64,000 nucleotides of DNA from Megalobrama amblycephala (GCF_018812025.1 NC_063053.1:13682623-13746622), one strand, 5' to 3'; counted from the first letter of the stretch, positions 45,941-60,170 are shown. The notes: generated by a model not told the origin, from the letters alone. A program made the numbers and translations.

Positions 45941-47338
45941 AAGCCAATTAGTTCAATTTGCAAGCAACACTTTTTCTTTATATAATATTTTTCTCATACA
46001 GTATAAATGGGACTTTATAAATGTCATCTTTTTTTCATATATGGGTGTCTTTGGCATCAAGTTTGAAAACCTGAATAGAGTGAAGTCATATTTATGTTTG
46101 CAGACCTACAATTACAATGTACAAGTAAATCATCTGTTAGTCCCAGCATTTATATCTGTTAAACAAAGCTGGATCAGTTGCTACAGTAGTACATTAGTAT
46201 GTTTCTGAAATGTTCTGTTCAAAATTAACCATGACTAAGATGATTATAGACGACTATAGAGTCCATGATGCACAAATGGGCTCACAGCACAATTCTGACA
46301 CAATGAAATCAATATATAAAAGTGAGAAGAAAGCTGTGAACGTTTCTGTAATCAGTGGTGCTAGCCACTGCTAATGAAGTGTGTTGAAGCTTGTGTGCAG
46401 TATTGTAAATGAAAGGCAGATTTTCATGGCAACACTTTTCTAATTTGCATGTAAATAGCAGCGGGTGTTTGGCCTGCGTCTTCCATTGGCCTGTGGTTAG
46501 CAGCTCTATGCATTTTCCCATCTGTCCTGTGTCAATACACTTGAAGCGCACACGCACCCACGTGAACACACACAAATCAATAAGCTCTCTTCTCTGCTAT
46601 GCTTTCAAGCATACTAAACTATGATTACATTCAAACATACCATTGCTCGCAGGGCTGTTCAGTGATTCATGCATATGCTACAAATGGTTAAACAGATAGA
46701 TTGTCTTTGAAAACAAGACAAACATGCATGCACTATGATTTGCCACATGCAATTTGTAAGGAATGTGCTGGTGAATAATGTGCTGACACACTCACAGCAG
46801 GTTCCTGAATGTCGGGCACTGCAGGAGTCTGACAGTCTCAGACAATGAGACTTCCTTCTGTGTGATACTCAAGCTACCATATATATATATCTCCCCTCAT
46901 ATCTAATCCAAATAAAGCAGCCGACGTCTTATTCCCACTACATCATCTGCTTCAACAGGAAGCAGGATATAACCATCTCAGCAAAGTGGAAATTAGTCTC
47001 ATCTATTCCTCCCACCCTCCATGTGGATCTATCTTTATAAATTAGACATCATCATCATCATTCTGATGGTTACGTTCTTCTTTTCTTCTATTCTTTGTTT
47101 CCACACATGCACAAACAAAATGGAAACACATTAACAATGCATGATCCAATATTTTATTCACAGTGGGTTTCAGCCTTGGCAAGAAATCCTCACCAGTTCA
47201 CCCAAAAAACAAAGTTGCGTTTACAAGGTTCTGAGTGATCGGTTTTGGAGAAGAACTAGTCACAACTAGGGCATTTGCCAAGGTTTTCCAGGTTAGAAAT
47301 CAGATCTTTGAGTATGGTTTTAAATGTTTAGTTGTAGA
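45941..47338. other. No gene seen
   Basis: Unique-looking sequence. A short AT run at ~46879-46892. Overlapping small ORFs at 46309-46624 lie on opposite strands without recognisable domain. Confidence 0.35.
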
Positions 47339-48476
47339 TAGGGATGCACCAATGTATAGGCCAAAAATCGTTATCAGACGATACAAGCAATTATTTTCAC
47401 TATCAGCCATCAGCTGATTGTTTAAAAAACAGCCGATGATCAGAGCCGATTATATCCTGTCAATCAAAAGGGGGTGGGAAAACATGTAAGATTGCAACTT
47501 GTACTGTGTGAAGTAAATGTCTCTTGTATGGAATTTAAGGCTGTCAAAGTTAATGTGACAATAACGTGTTAAAAGTAAAAAAAAAATTACCGTTGTTAAA
47601 GCGGGCTCTATTTGACCCTATTAATATCACAGGTAGCTCAAGCCAGGCTTGCCAGGTCCATGGTTTTTCCCAACACCAAACAATATTTTTAGCATGCCCC
47701 AAAATCCAATAATCACAAAGAGCATTGTGCTTTGTTACTTCTGATATGAAACAAAGTCTCAACTTTCAAATTCTGTCTTTTTTATCATGAAATTCAAACA
47801 ATAAATGGTGTTTTGATGCACTTGTCATGAGACAGATCGAGAGTATTTTCTTCCACTTCAATACAAGTTAAAGCACGAAAAAACATGTATGAACATCAGA
47901 AAGTATGTTGAAAAGTACAGTACAACTGACCAAAATGTATCATGTCTCATGTAATTGCTCAATCAGTGTTTCAACTGTGGAAAGACCCCTTAGTGTTTTT
48001 AAGACACTTGCCCATCATATGGGGGCTTCTGGCTACAGAAGATCCCACATGACTGCTTTGCACTTTACCTTATATACCAAGAACATTTTTATTACACCAA
48101 CACCTGTTTTGGGGGAGAGTGGGTTTTTCAACACCCAAAAGGAGGACAGGGGTTGCATCCTGTAGATGTTGTGAGGGCAAGGCATTGTCCTATGCTATTT
48201 CTTTGTGATCTTCTCTCCAGATGAGTTTTATTGCTTTATTGCAGGGCACTTGATCTCAGTTTTTGTCTAGCAGGAAAATCAAGTCTTACATTATTATATC
48301 TGAAAATAAACAATAATATTATAACAATGTACCGATTGAGAGGGTTCCCAGTATTGTTTACAGCAATCATTGGGACAGATTTTTTTTTCCTTAAGAAACT
48401 ATTGGTATTGGCAGATATCTTTATAAATAATCAGCTATCATTATCAGTGGAGAAATTTAGTATCACTGCATCTCTA
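47339..48476. mobile_element. Degenerate hAT-like element, TAGGGATGCACC ends
   Basis: TAGGGATGCACCAATGTATA at the left is partly mirrored by CACTGCATCTCTA at the right; TATCAGCCATCAGCTGATTG at the left faces AATCAGCTATCATTATCAG at the right. TAGGGATGCACC starts are common among vertebrate hAT elements. No target duplication was found. The 140-codon ORF at 48231-48653 runs past the right end and shows only hydrophobic AT-rich codons. Confidence 0.5.
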
Positions 48477-48825
48477 ATAGTAAGTAAACTTGATATTTGT
48501 TATGTTATGAGGTTTCTTTTTCATTGTGTCTCAATTTATTGTATTTTGATAATATTTGTGTATAATTTATTGTATTCCCTGCTCCTCGTTCTTTTATTTT
48601 ATTTATTACATCTTACTCCTAGCAGATGTAATAATATTAATGTTAAATATTAAATATTATTGCTCAGATCAGAAAAAAATGCAGTACACATTTAAAAAAA
48701 AAACTGTTACAATACCTTCTCAATCTCAACAGCGTATGTAGGACAAGAACATTTGCTTTTACATGTGTGTCTTACATATCCTTATAATATTATGACATAT
48801 AGATTATGTCAAAGTTGGCATTTAA

Positions 48826-49789
48826 AGGTGCCCTAGAATTAAATACTGAATTTATCTTGGCATAGTTAAATAACAAGAGTTCAGTACATGGAAAAGACAT
48901 ACACTGAGTTTCAAACTCCATTGTTTCCTCCTTCTTATATAAATCTCATTTATTTAAAAGACCTCCGAAGAACAGGCGAATCGCAACATAACACAGACTG
49001 TTACGTAACAGTCGGGATCATTAATATGTACGCCCCCAATATTTGCATATGCCAGCCCATGATCAAGCCATTAGACAAGGGCAGAACATCTGGATGTGCA
49101 CAGCTGAATCATCAGACTAGGTAAGCAAGCAAGAACAACAGCGAAAATGGCAGATGGAGCAATAATAACTGACATGATCCATGATAACATGATATTTTTA
49201 GTGATATTTGTGAATTGTCTTTCTAAATGTTTTGTTAGCATGTTGCTAATGTATTGTTAAATGTGGTTAAAGTTACCATCGTTTATTACTGTATTCACGG
49301 AGACAAGAGCCGTCGCTATTTTCATTTTTAAACACTTGCAGTCTGTATAATGCATAAACACAACTTCATTCTTTATAAATCTCTCCAACAGTGTGTAATG
49401 TTAGCTTTAGCCACGCAGCATAGCCTCAAACTCATTCAGAATCATATGTAATACATCCAAATAAATACTATACTTACATGATGCGATGTATGCAAGCAGC
49501 ATGCATGACGAACATCTTGTAAAGATCCATTTTGAGGGTTATATTAGCTGTGTAAACTGTGTTTATGCTGTTCAAGGCAAGCGCGGGCTCCAGGGGAGGG
49601 GGAGCACGAGATTTAAAGGGGCCGCAACCTATATATCGGTGCATAGTTAATGATGCCCCAAAATAGGTAGTTAAAAAAATTAATTAAAAAAAAATCTATG
49701 GGGTATTTTGAGCTGAAACTTCACAGACACAATCAGGAGACACATTAGACTTATATTACATCTTTTAAAAAGAAGTTCTAGGGCACCTT
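48826..49789 (+). mobile_element. piggyBac-like MITE, copy 3 (complete)
   Basis: TTAA at 48822-48825 and 49790-49793 bound the perfect ends AGGTGCCCTAGAA / TTCTAGGGCACCT. 964 bp, same orientation as copy 1. It contains the palindromic D-box GACTGTTACGTAACAGTC (48996-49013) and octamer ATTTGCAT near 49043. The short ORF 48888-49124 corresponds to those in copies 1 and 2. Confidence 0.9.
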
Positions 49790-49793
49790 TTAA

Positions 49794-52700
49794 CATTTTT
49801 AGAGATTTTCAGTCTCAAGACCTATGATAGATATAAGATTATGTTAAGGTTTTATCTGGAGGCAATTGCATGTGTGATTAAAAATTATGGCAAATAACTA
49901 GAAATATAGAAAGGGCAGTAAACAGTAAAACTTATTTCACTGCAATATTCTAAATTTAAGAGGCAAACTATTCTTGTGGCTTTATAGGTTAAAGTTCAGC
50001 TCAGTATTAATACAGTTGGTAAACACATTTAGTTATAAACTCAGGAATTCAGTTGAAAGAAAGGGGAAAGTGATGGCAGCACACACTTCAGCATACTCGC
50101 TTTGAGCTACTGAGACAGTAAAAAAGAGCAAAAGAGCATGTGACAGGGAAGTCGACAGGGTAGTAGAGATATGGACATTCTCACGGTCTGAGCTTTGATT
50201 CATTCTCACAGAAGGAGCTTTAAGCTTTAATTCCTGCTACAATTCCTGCCACACTCTTTACAAAAGTAGCTGCACTCGGCCAGCTTTCGTTTGTCTAGTT
50301 GTGTAAGAAATTCATGGTGACACTTACAAAGATTTGAGCTGGTGGTCTTTGAGTACACTGTATACCTGAACAGTGAAGTTAACCAAATTAAATAAGTTTA
50401 TTTAGTTCAAATATTACTGAAAGTCCATTGCGTACATGCAAATGTATAGTGATAGTCTCTTGGCTAAATATTATTGTATATATTATAAATAACAGTAAAA
50501 ATATATATTATATTAGCACATGTAAATGTAAACAGCTAGTTGTAAAAAACAAAACAAAAATTAATATGATGAAATAAAATTGAAGTTTATGAAAAAAAAT
50601 TTAGCTTAGTTAACAATTCAATAAAATTGCAATTAACATGTTTGTGTAGTACTAAAAACAAAATTTTAAGTTCTACTAACTTATTCTTGAAGTTTGTTAA
50701 CTTAAAAGGTGTAAGCAGTAACAGAAAATTAGAGTTGACAATGTTATTTAGCTACAACAATCATATGAGAAAGTATGTAGTATTTCATATGCATTAAAAT
50801 TCACATCATGTTAAATATTATTATTAATATGTCCATGATTTAATTAAGATATCAACATTCAACCTTTACATTAATCATGAAAAATCATTGTATTATTACT
50901 TAAAACCACAGTATCCATTCTTTTGTCTAAACTGTACTTTATAAACAAATGTTTTAGTTTACAGGCCATAGCAATATTGTTTATGCCAGTCCTATAAAAT
51001 TGTAAAGAGGCTTTACAGTGATTGAGGTGGTAGGAGGAAAAAATACTGTACAGTATACACTATTTATACAATTCCTGGACTTTGCTAGCCAGCAGAAGTG
51101 GCAAATGCTCTTGACTTGCATTGCTTATGTTTCGATATACATCTGAGATGTGCAAAATTAGAATTGATCAGAACAATGAATGTGAAGCAATTATAGAACT
51201 GTCTTGAGTCATTTGAATATAAATTAAAAACAAAAATCAATGAGTAGTAATTGCAATATACTTTTTCTGGCTGAGTCATACATGCAATGTTGCAGACGGC
51301 TATTAGCAAGTTTTCCAAGCTGCTAAGACTCTGCAGTCAAACGCTGTCTGCTTTAAATGCTTTTTTACATACAACTTAAATTGTTTTGTTTTTTTCATTT
51401 GGTCTGACTGCTTATCTTTATACTCCTTTATATGAATGTGTTCACACATTGCAACACATCCACTGCAGACTCGTTCCAATCTAAAATGGAGAGATGTTTA
51501 CAAATATCTGCTTAAGAATCAAGCAGTAAGGATAAAATCGAAGATTTTATGGATATGGCTACAACAAAAACAAGCAAAATGATAAATGATAATACAACAG
51601 TTGAAAGATTTGAGATATTTGCATGATGATACTGCTGAATCTGTGACTTGCAGAGCTTTATAAACTTTGCAAGAGCTAACTTTCCAATATGAGATGCTCT
51701 TAGTGTCCCAATTTTCTCAGTTGTCTGTGCATAGCTGTGCTCTGGTGAAGACCAATGGGTTGGCAGAGGAGATAAGAAAACAAGTATGCAATCTCTAACT
51801 CCTCCAGCAATGGTCTTTAAATTGTTCTTAAACGGAATCGGGTTATTTTGCTTCTTCCACTTGTTCAGCCAACCCAGACCAATCCTCCAGTTTAATTTTT
51901 GTCGTCTATATTGACGTTTTCTTGTAGATGGCATGAGCTAATTTCATGCTTCAATTGTTTCTTCTTCATAAGATCTGCCTTGAAGCGGTAAAAACAAGGA
52001 ATATATCAGAAACACATTACTTTATGTTTAAAAAGTACCAAGTAGCCATAGATTGTTTAAGGTCAGGTTTTTTTAACCAATAAAAAATAAAATAAATGAA
52101 AAAAGACCTCAACTTTTATTTGTTCTCATATAAAAAAAAATCTGTCTACCATGTAAACATTCAACAAATAAACAGAATAAACTCCAAAATTGTTTAATAT
52201 CTGCACACAGTAATCAAATAAATGACAAAAAAAACTTCTCAAACTATGTTTATCAGCCATCAACACAAGTTATAACTTACCTAATTCCCTGTTTGTTGTG
52301 AGACATAAACAGATTTTGTCCGGAAGCATCTAAAATCAGACATTTGCTTCATTCCACCTGCCACATACAGTATAGTTCAGATCAGTAAAATTTTAGACAC
52401 AGAACTCACATCTTTGCAATTTCCAAGGAAACCACCGAAGTAAGTGGGTGGACAGAATCTGCTAAATATATTCTTAGATTATGAATTATGTGCTTTTTGA
52501 CTTTGGTTTAAGGCTACTATTCTCTGACCAAGTGAATGAATTAAATAGCCAATTTTGAATTGAAGCCAAAAGAAAAGCGGACTCACATAACCCAAAAGTA
52601 CAATATAATTAATAAGAACGTTTAAGCTAGACCTGGCCTCAATGCCCAGGCAAATCAGTACAAGTGAAAACTGTTCTCTCAAAAATCATCTACCCACAAC

Positions 52701-53080
52701 AAACACTCGTTGTGTACCCACAACATAGTGCATACTGTATCCATCCAAAGTGGTTGTTAATTAATGGAAAGCAACTCCTGTGGAACAAGGACATTAAAAC
52801 TAAAGCTAATATTGGGCTATCTATAATTAGCAGAGATAAGTCAGGGAGAGGCAAAGTCATTTGTCTTATTATACATCACAGAACCCCATTAGCTCAGCCT
52901 CATCAAACAATGGCTGTGCTGGTGTCACCTGTGCTGTGAGAGACAAGCCTGTTTCCTCATCCCACTCTAATAAATAATAATAAATAAACTTTATTTATTA
53001 TAAAAAGCTTAAACTATATATTGTCTAAATGACTACTTGAGGGGTTTGAGAGGTTACTCAACAGATTTTACTACCCTCCG
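49794..53080. other. No gene established
   Basis: AT-rich, unique-looking. Includes AAGTTAAC/GTTAACTT-type motifs at 50370-50720 that may be a worn MITE. The one notable open frame, on the minus strand at 51512-51934, is listed separately. Confidence 0.35.
51512..51934 (-). CDS. Unassigned ORF with C-terminal hydrophobic segment
   Basis: 140 codons from ATG to TAA. The N-terminus is strongly basic (about residues 1-40), a neutral middle follows, and a ~20-residue hydrophobic run (about 110-130, VVLSFIILLVFVVAISI) would suit a tail anchor or single membrane span. The start context is poor (CTCATG), with an in-frame TAG two codons upstream. No homologous family recognised. In AT-rich DNA it may be chance. 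Confidence 0.2.
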   Translation of the reverse strand: MPSTRKRQYRRQKLNWRIGLGWLNKWKKQNNPIPFKNNLKTIAGGVRDCILVFLSPLPTHWSSPEHSYAQTTEKIGTLRASHIGKLALAKFIKLCKSQIQQYHHANISNLSTVVLSFIILLVFVVAISIKSSILSLLLDS

Positions 53081-53669
53081 AGGGCCTGATTTAGAAACAC
53101 AAAAACACATGCAAACTTGCACATTTCAGATTAGCAAAACAACAAAGCTATTATTTATGCAATTTGGGGCATACCACCAAAAAATAACAAAATAAAGGGC
53201 GTGCCAATGAAAATTGCTTCAGTTCCCATAACGCGATTTATCAAGCATGAAAGTCATTTCAGAAACAGTAACTGTGTTTGCAAATGAAAATAACTGAAAG
53301 ACAAGAATTTATCTGATTCGTGTTGTACACTATGGCTGCTGTCAGAGAGAATGCAAAGATGTATCAATGCTGCTGGACTGCTGATATGCAATAATGATGT
53401 GAAACTATTTCTCATGAGCTTATGGTGGGATGTTTTTCTATTAAATTGGTGAATATTCTGTTTAAAAAAGAAAGAAAAAGAAAGAAAAATAATCAGAAAG
53501 AATAAAAAAATTAATACAGGTGATATTGTTATCCTAAAAAAGTCTAATACTTGAGTATTTCTTTGGTACATTTGATATTACAAATAATGTACATGCCAGA
53601 AGCACAAACGTCATTTGGACAAGCAAATTATTACCATTTATTTGTTAGGATGTTAATAAATCAGGGCCC
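53081..53669. mobile_element. MITE with GGGCCTGATTTA ends
   Basis: AGGGCCTGATTTAGAAA at the left is mirrored by AATAAATCAGGGCCC at the right. About 590 bp, AT-rich inside. The region 60178-60430 (CTGATTTACTAAGGTTTGTG...) has similar character and may be a related copy. Confidence 0.55.
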
Positions 53670-53679
53670 AACATTGCTT

Positions 53680-54006
53680 TACATTCTAAGAAAAAAAGGG
53701 TTAAATGGGGTTCTATTTAGAACCCCTTTATGCCAAAAAGTTCAAAAATGCCAAAAAGGAGAAATGTCTTAAATGATTGCATAATAGTTTCATGTTTAAT
53801 GGGTTATTTTGACTTATAAAGTATGTTTACAAGCTGTTTAATTAATAAAATTCAATTAAAATTGAAAGTGAATTAAAACAAAATTAATTAATTAAAACTA
53901 AATCCATAAAATGATCCCATGATGGGAACTCCCTAAATGTTTATATACAAAGAACCTGACAGAACCCTTTAAGGTTCTATATAGAACCTTTTGTTCTAAG
54001 AATGTA
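53680..54006. mobile_element. MITE with TACATTCTAAGAA ends
   Basis: TACATTCTAAGAA at the left faces TTCTAAGAATGTA at the right. Inner GGGTTCTATTTAGAACCCC and GGTTCTATATAGAACC are each palindromic. 327 bp, AT-rich loop. It lies 10 bp from the preceding MITE. Confidence 0.65.
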
Positions 54007-55139
54007 CAGATTTTTTTTAGACATTGTATTGGTTTCAGATCAATTCAGTCAGGAGCAATGCCCAAGATGCAATGTGTTTTTATGCAAAGGAAAACTAAAA
54101 AGAGTCTTTCTAAATGTTCAATTTTAAAACGCTTCTGAACACGAGACAAAAAAACTTGAAAAGTTCTTCTTGCGGTCATTGTTCTCCATCCAGAACAATG
54201 TCCTGTTCTTGCCAGAAGTAACTAAACACAGATAAAAGACAAGTGGTAGGATTCCAAGTTCAAACAATCAAACCGGCTATTTGAGAAAGAGTGTGAAAAA
54301 CGAAGGACATGGATATGCCTTGATGTTTCAAAGAACAGACTGAATTCTAAAGATGAAGCTAGAACTAAAGCTTTTCATCATAATCACAGGGTGACACTTA
54401 CTGTAGTGACACACACCTGGAAGGATCATAGTCTCTATACTTCATTTGGCTGTACAATTTTCGACCATGAGCTCCACATCCTGTGGGCAACATCTCACCT
54501 TGAGTGAATCAAAGGATTTATGGATGGAACCTTGAGGACCAAAGAAACAAGACATGTTCATCAAACTCCTTTAAAGTTGCATTCAGACGAGATAAAGAAG
54601 TCCTCTCTTCTGAGTGAATGCCTGAGCGCTCTGTGGTTTCTGTTATACTTATTACTATGATGATTTTGAGTAAACAAAAAACTAAATAATATCTCTATTC
54701 ACCATGCAGGAAGCTGGTACTGTACTTTGTATTTACTAAACCAATTAAATTAAACCAATTGTTATGATATGATACACTGGAATTTCTTACCCGATATTTA
54801 CTACTGATACTAGTTCCACAACTGTACTTGAAAAGTAGTACATACTAAAAATGCAGGTAAAAGAATTGTTATAGAAAAAGAAAGTGATTCCGTACTCATA
54901 CTAAGTCTTGTAAATACTGAGGGGAAAAAAACAATACTGAAATTCTGGCTGATACCAAAAACCTTTGATTATTTATGTTATTGCTGATAAATGGTCAATA
55001 TAAAAAATAATACAGTTTTGTCTGTATTAAATAAATAATTAAAAAAAAAAAAAAAAACTAAAATCAATAGTTTTTTGTCAAAGTAAAATCAATACTGTGA
55101 TGCTTAAGTGAATGTAGGCATCACAACAACACTATAATG
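54007..55139. other. No gene seen
   Basis: AT-rich sequence with poly-A near 55040-55057. No supportable feature. Confidence 0.4.
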
Positions 55140-55470
55140 TACATTATGAATTTGGATAATAATCTGAGTCTAAAATCAAATGCTTCCTTACTATATAGTA
55201 TGCGAAAAACAGTAAGCCAAAAGAGTAGTATGTCTGAATACATAGTATTGGGAAAACAGGAGACAAAATGTCCCCGGCATGACCTACTACTTCTGCTGAG
55301 ATTCTAAAGCGTGCATTCGAGGGACAATTTACTATCCCATGAGGCCCCGGGAGGGGATTTATGAATGGAAGTTGGAAGTTGACGGTCACAAGACATTAAC
55401 AACATTCATACTATCATTCACACTACATTCATACTTTTCATACTACCCATATTAATACCGTATATAGTGT
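55140..55470. repeat. Diverged GTATGAATG-type repeat
   Basis: Motifs TATAGTATGCGAAAAACAGT, AGTAGTATGTCTGAATAC and CATACTATCATTCACACTAC ending at TATAGTGTACTTTTTTAAC relate it to the family at 29171-30310. The minus ORF 55144-55389 lies within it and is not a gene. Confidence 0.45.
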
Positions 55471-57714
55471 ACTTTTTTAACAGCCGTGAAATAAATTCCA
55501 ATTTATTTCAGTGAAAAATAAAGTTGAATATTATTATAAAAAGAAATGTATTATATATAGGAATGTGCTCTTCCTACGCTCTTCTAAAAAAGGTGGAAAT
55601 TTGTATCCATGTTTAAATATCCAATATTGTCAAAACCGATAAAAAAAAAAATCTATAATACTGTATCAACCAAAAACCAATATGCAGAAACCATTAACAC
55701 TGCACCTAGAATGTATGCTTGAGTGTGTGACTCTGACACTCTATAAAGCTCATTGCATCTCTTGCTTACGACTGCTCAGAGGAAGGCCATTCTTCAGGCC
55801 AGATGCAGAAGCATGTCAGAGCGGAGCCTTCAATTGACCGATGTCCTGACAGTGAAACTCATCTAAAATCCTAAGTGCCTTCCCTATTCTCCTTTTCCTG
55901 AATCACAGGATCAGCCGTAGGATAACAGCAAAGAGAGACATAATGCACAGCGAGTGACAGGAATACTGAGCAGACTCTACTCGTAGAGACAGAGGAGGAA
56001 ACATCAAAGCTTTTAAGCGAGAATTCATTTATTTTCAGGGCTGATTAATTTCTCATACTTTTGATTAAAACAAGTCCTTCCTGGAATGCAATCAGCAGAC
56101 AAAATCCATTGATCAAAGGCTCGTTTACAATCATTTACAACAGAGAAATCTGAGATGAAGTGCCATCTGAGAAGTGCCAAGGGTAGTGGAGTGGCTGCAT
56201 GTGAAATTTACTGAAAATAATCGAACGGCTCTGACCTATTGAAGTCACAATAGGAGGAAAAGTTACACAGTGTAATCCTGTAGCTTGCTGAAGCTCATAG
56301 ACTTACTGAGAGAAATTCAGTATCTGTTTTCAGACATACTTATTTGGATGAGATTACTACAACACATAGGCAGCTGTTTATATCTCTTTAATACCTAAAT
56401 TGTATAAAGGTGTATATTTAATTCAACAAAGAGAGAGCGAGTCAACGGTGTGATACAAGAGATATGAAAGTTGTGTTAAAATTACTGTATGAGCGGACTA
56501 ATTTACAACATTATCATGGACAATGGGGAATAGTGGCCTTGGTGCCGAAAGTATTTCTCCCATTTAAAAGTTATAAGCCATGAACCAAACCAACTAACTA
56601 CAAGGTGAATATAATTTTACAGACTTCTACAAAGCAAAAAATTATTTGAAAACTGGACAAAAAGACAAAGGTACAAGACTGTGTACTAAACGGCTTTAAT
56701 GAGCGAAAGAACTACAACCCCACAAAGCATTATCGTAATAAAAACAATGGAAAAATATACAACTACATATACAAATATCTAGATTGACTATTACATCATT
56801 CGCAGTGCTTCATGGGAGTGGGCAGACACAAAAGAGTTCTTGCTTAAACACAATTATTTAAAAAAATAAGTTGAAATAACACAGGTTTATACTTTCAATA
56901 AAAGCATATACCATAGAATAACAACCTCATAGCTCACAGTAGGTCTGTCTTTAATGGTTTATAAGATATCATTCAAAATCAATGGGATTTTTACTTCCGC
57001 AACCCAATTTGGAATCAAGTATTCCAGAGAGCCGTGTAACAAGTTCCAATATTGCTGTGGTTGCAAATGTTTGTTCAACAGCTTAAATTTTTAGTTAGTG
57101 TGATTTAGTGTGTTGCTGAAGCTGGAAATTCAATAACACTCATTACCATGCATCACCACATACTTTCATTGTACAGAACTAGCACCATTTTGTGATCTTC
57201 CTCCACGGTTACAAGTCTGACTAATTATAAGTTCTCTTAACCTGAATTATTACATGATATGGCTGAGCCACTGTGCCTGCGGTTACAAGTAGGGGGTCTC
57301 TGCCCTCCCAGAGCTTCCACTGCCTCATTTTCTGCCTCTAATTATGAAGGTGGGAAGGAAGGTTGCTCATACACCCTGCTGCTCTTCTGTGCTGATGTTC
57401 ACATAATAACCTTCTCTCCAAAGATGTGCACAGCAACAGGGTAAATAAAGACGTCCTGTTTTGGTGAGCACACTGTGGCATGTTAGCTACAGGCAGTTTG
57501 TGAGCCAAAATAATTTTAAATTTAAATCAACACAATTTTTACATGTTAAATCACTCATTATATCAGCTTGGTAGATGCAAACAGAGACAAATATCACAAA
57601 TGTCACTAGTTTCAGCATAATTATGACAAAGAAAGACTTCAAGGGCTACTTCAAGTCATATCAAGGAGCTGCTGTTATCTGAGACATCAAGGTGGAACAA
57701 GGTTCTGTAAAACC
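55471..57714. other. No gene seen
   Basis: Unique-looking sequence with no ORF of convincing character. 57259-57444 is open for 61 codons with raised GC content but lacks a clear splice context. Confidence 0.35.
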
Positions 57715-57718
57715 TTAA

Positions 57719-58519
57719 AGAGGTCATATCATGAGAATTTTCCTTGATCTTTTGAAGCAAAAAAAAAAAAGCCTAACACGCTCTAAAATATATTGTAACT
57801 CTCAGAACTTAAATTTTCCTCCTCAGGGCCTAATAAGCCTAATAAGTTTAATTGAGTTGATCTAATGTGGTCTTTTCATTGAATTAACTTAAATGTTTAA
57901 GTACAGATAACTTAAAAAGGCAAACGACTTATTCTGTACTTTGTAACTAAGTAATACACTGCACTCTTGTAATCTGTAGCCCCGTCCACACTGAAAATCC
58001 ACTGGAGTAAAATTCTGCTTTTAAAGTATGTTTAACATCAAACATGGGTGTGAAGAGATAGTGAAAAAATGGATGTGAAGAAAGTTGAAAACTATAAAAT
58101 ATTTACAATTAATTTAAAATAAGTAACACAACAGAATTTCCTGTTCAATAACTATGCTCATAGTAATTAAGTAGCTATGCTCTCATGCTTTCCCCTCATT
58201 TTGGTTAGAGTTATACAGTATATTGTCATGATCTCTGTGCGCCGCTTATCAGCTTCAAGAGTAGTCGACCGGAGCGGGGATCGCCCGCAGGTACCCACCC
58301 CTGTACTCACTACTGCAATAATTACTCATTTTATCCTAGAAATTAATATAGGACCAATTCACACGCTGTTCTGGATGGTTAAATCTTGCTTTCAGTAGAC
58401 AGAAAAACAGCTTGCCTTTAAGTTAGTAGAAGCTGGAAAGTGCTCTTAAAAAAAAAACTAAAACATGATAAAAATCGAAAATTTGTCACAAAAATCATGA
58501 CTAACTTTATACAACCTCT
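57719..58519. mobile_element. TTAA-flanked MITE with AGAGGT ends
   Basis: TTAA at 57715-57718 and 58520-58523 bracket AGAGGTCATATCATGA and TATACAACCTCT. 801 bp. This suggests a piggyBac- or Kolobok-type non-autonomous element, distinct from the AGGTGCCC family. The interior has AATAAGTTTAATTGAG-like repeats and a GC-rich patch at 58235-58310. The 73-codon ORF at 58177-58398 crosses that patch and is not recognised. Confidence 0.6.
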
Positions 58520-58523
58520 TTAA

Positions 58524-60170
58524 TATTCAAAGCAGAATTCAGCTCTCCTCTTTGTTATCACTGTTTTATACGCAAGACATCAAAGGCTGTTGATCACAAG
58601 ACAAAATGAAGGAAGCCTGATTTGAATACACAGAAATGAATTCAAATGGATCGCAATTGTTGAATACTGCATGAGATTAAGAGGCTCAGAACAGAGTACA
58701 ACCCAGAGCGAGAGAGATCAGATTAAAGGTTGCCAGATCAGTTCATTACAGTCACTTTTCATGTGAGTGGGAGGACACTCAAAATGCACATCAGCTCAAC
58801 ATGATTCCAGTGCAAGTGATACTGGACCATCATCCCTCATCTACAGACAGAGAGAAAGTCAGTGTCCTGAAGATAAAGAGGGTTCGGGAGAGAGAAAAAC
58901 AAGCATGCAGACGTGTGGGGTAACATTCAATTAAGTTTATTCACAACCACCAACAGGCTCGTTAATCAAGAGGAGATAAATATTACAGCACATTAGCTCC
59001 ATTTATTCTACAAAATCAATTCTTCTCCAGACTATGTTTTCCTTCCCTTTCTGCTCCGGGCTAAAAGAGAAGACAAATCGCTACTTTTTAATACAAGCCC
59101 TTAATGCAGATGAATGGTAGTGTCCATCTTTACACAATTCTCCTGTCACCCCACTTCTCCATAAACAGCTAGCTTCACCAGAAGCTCCTATATCTGCCAG
59201 AAATTCTATCTATCAAACACCACCATAAAGGCACATCCACTAATAACTATTTAAACACTTATCTACATATGCATACGTTTATCTTGGTCAGTGTTGGGGT
59301 GTAAATAACCTAAAATAGCAAAGTTACTAACCACATTTGCAATAGTGACGACTATATGGTATTTTGTTTTCATCCTCAGCTTTACAACCGAATAAGTTAA
59401 GGCAATAATCAAACAAGCTCTCCTGAAATGTTCTCTCTTCAATATGTAGCTTTGTGTCTGGTTCATTTTAGCTGATTTGTTCAAAAGTCTGCACAGTTAA
59501 GGTCTTAAATTGTAACTAGACACTAAATTAGAAGGACAAGAAACCTCAAAAAATAGCAGCTCTGCCGTAATCCATGGCAGTCTGACCCACAAACCACAGA
59601 TATTAGAGAAGATGAGAGATTCAAATGATGCTGGGTGAAGTGAAAAGACTGAGAAAATGTAAAATAAAAAAACATTTTATTCCTGACTTGTCATTGAGTG
59701 ATACATTTTGTCTAATATAGACTCACTGAAAAAACGTGCCTCTACCAACACATTTGCAAAACCCCAAAAACATACTAACTTAAAACTAAACCTTTTCCCG
59801 AACTCATTCTTCTCCCTTTTCCCATCGCATATCAACATGGAAAGGCATTTATTTTAAATAAAAATTAAGAAAATATTTGAAAAGAGGAAATAAAGTGTAG
59901 GTGTAGGGGTGGGCTTTATAGGGAAAGACAAGTTATGTCCCAATAAAGGTGGCATATGATTATAAATATAATCATATACACTTAAAATGTTGTTATTGCA
60001 TACTGTTTTATAATATACTTCAGTACACTGAGGTGCAAATAGTATCTGTCACACTTTTTGTTAAAAAACGACTAAGCATGGAAAGTTATTTTTGTGGCTG
60101 TCCCTATTGCATATGTATGTTTCCCTTTTTTAGATGAAAAATGTATGGGAGAAGAGTGTTTAAATGAATC
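58524..60170. other. No gene seen
   Basis: Unique-looking AT-rich sequence. Small ORFs only. Confidence 0.35.

Noticed and set aside
48231..48653. 140-codon hydrophobic ORF as a membrane-protein gene
   Set aside because: It overlaps the right end of a hAT-like element and consists of AT-rich codons that give Leu/Ile/Phe/Tyr by composition.
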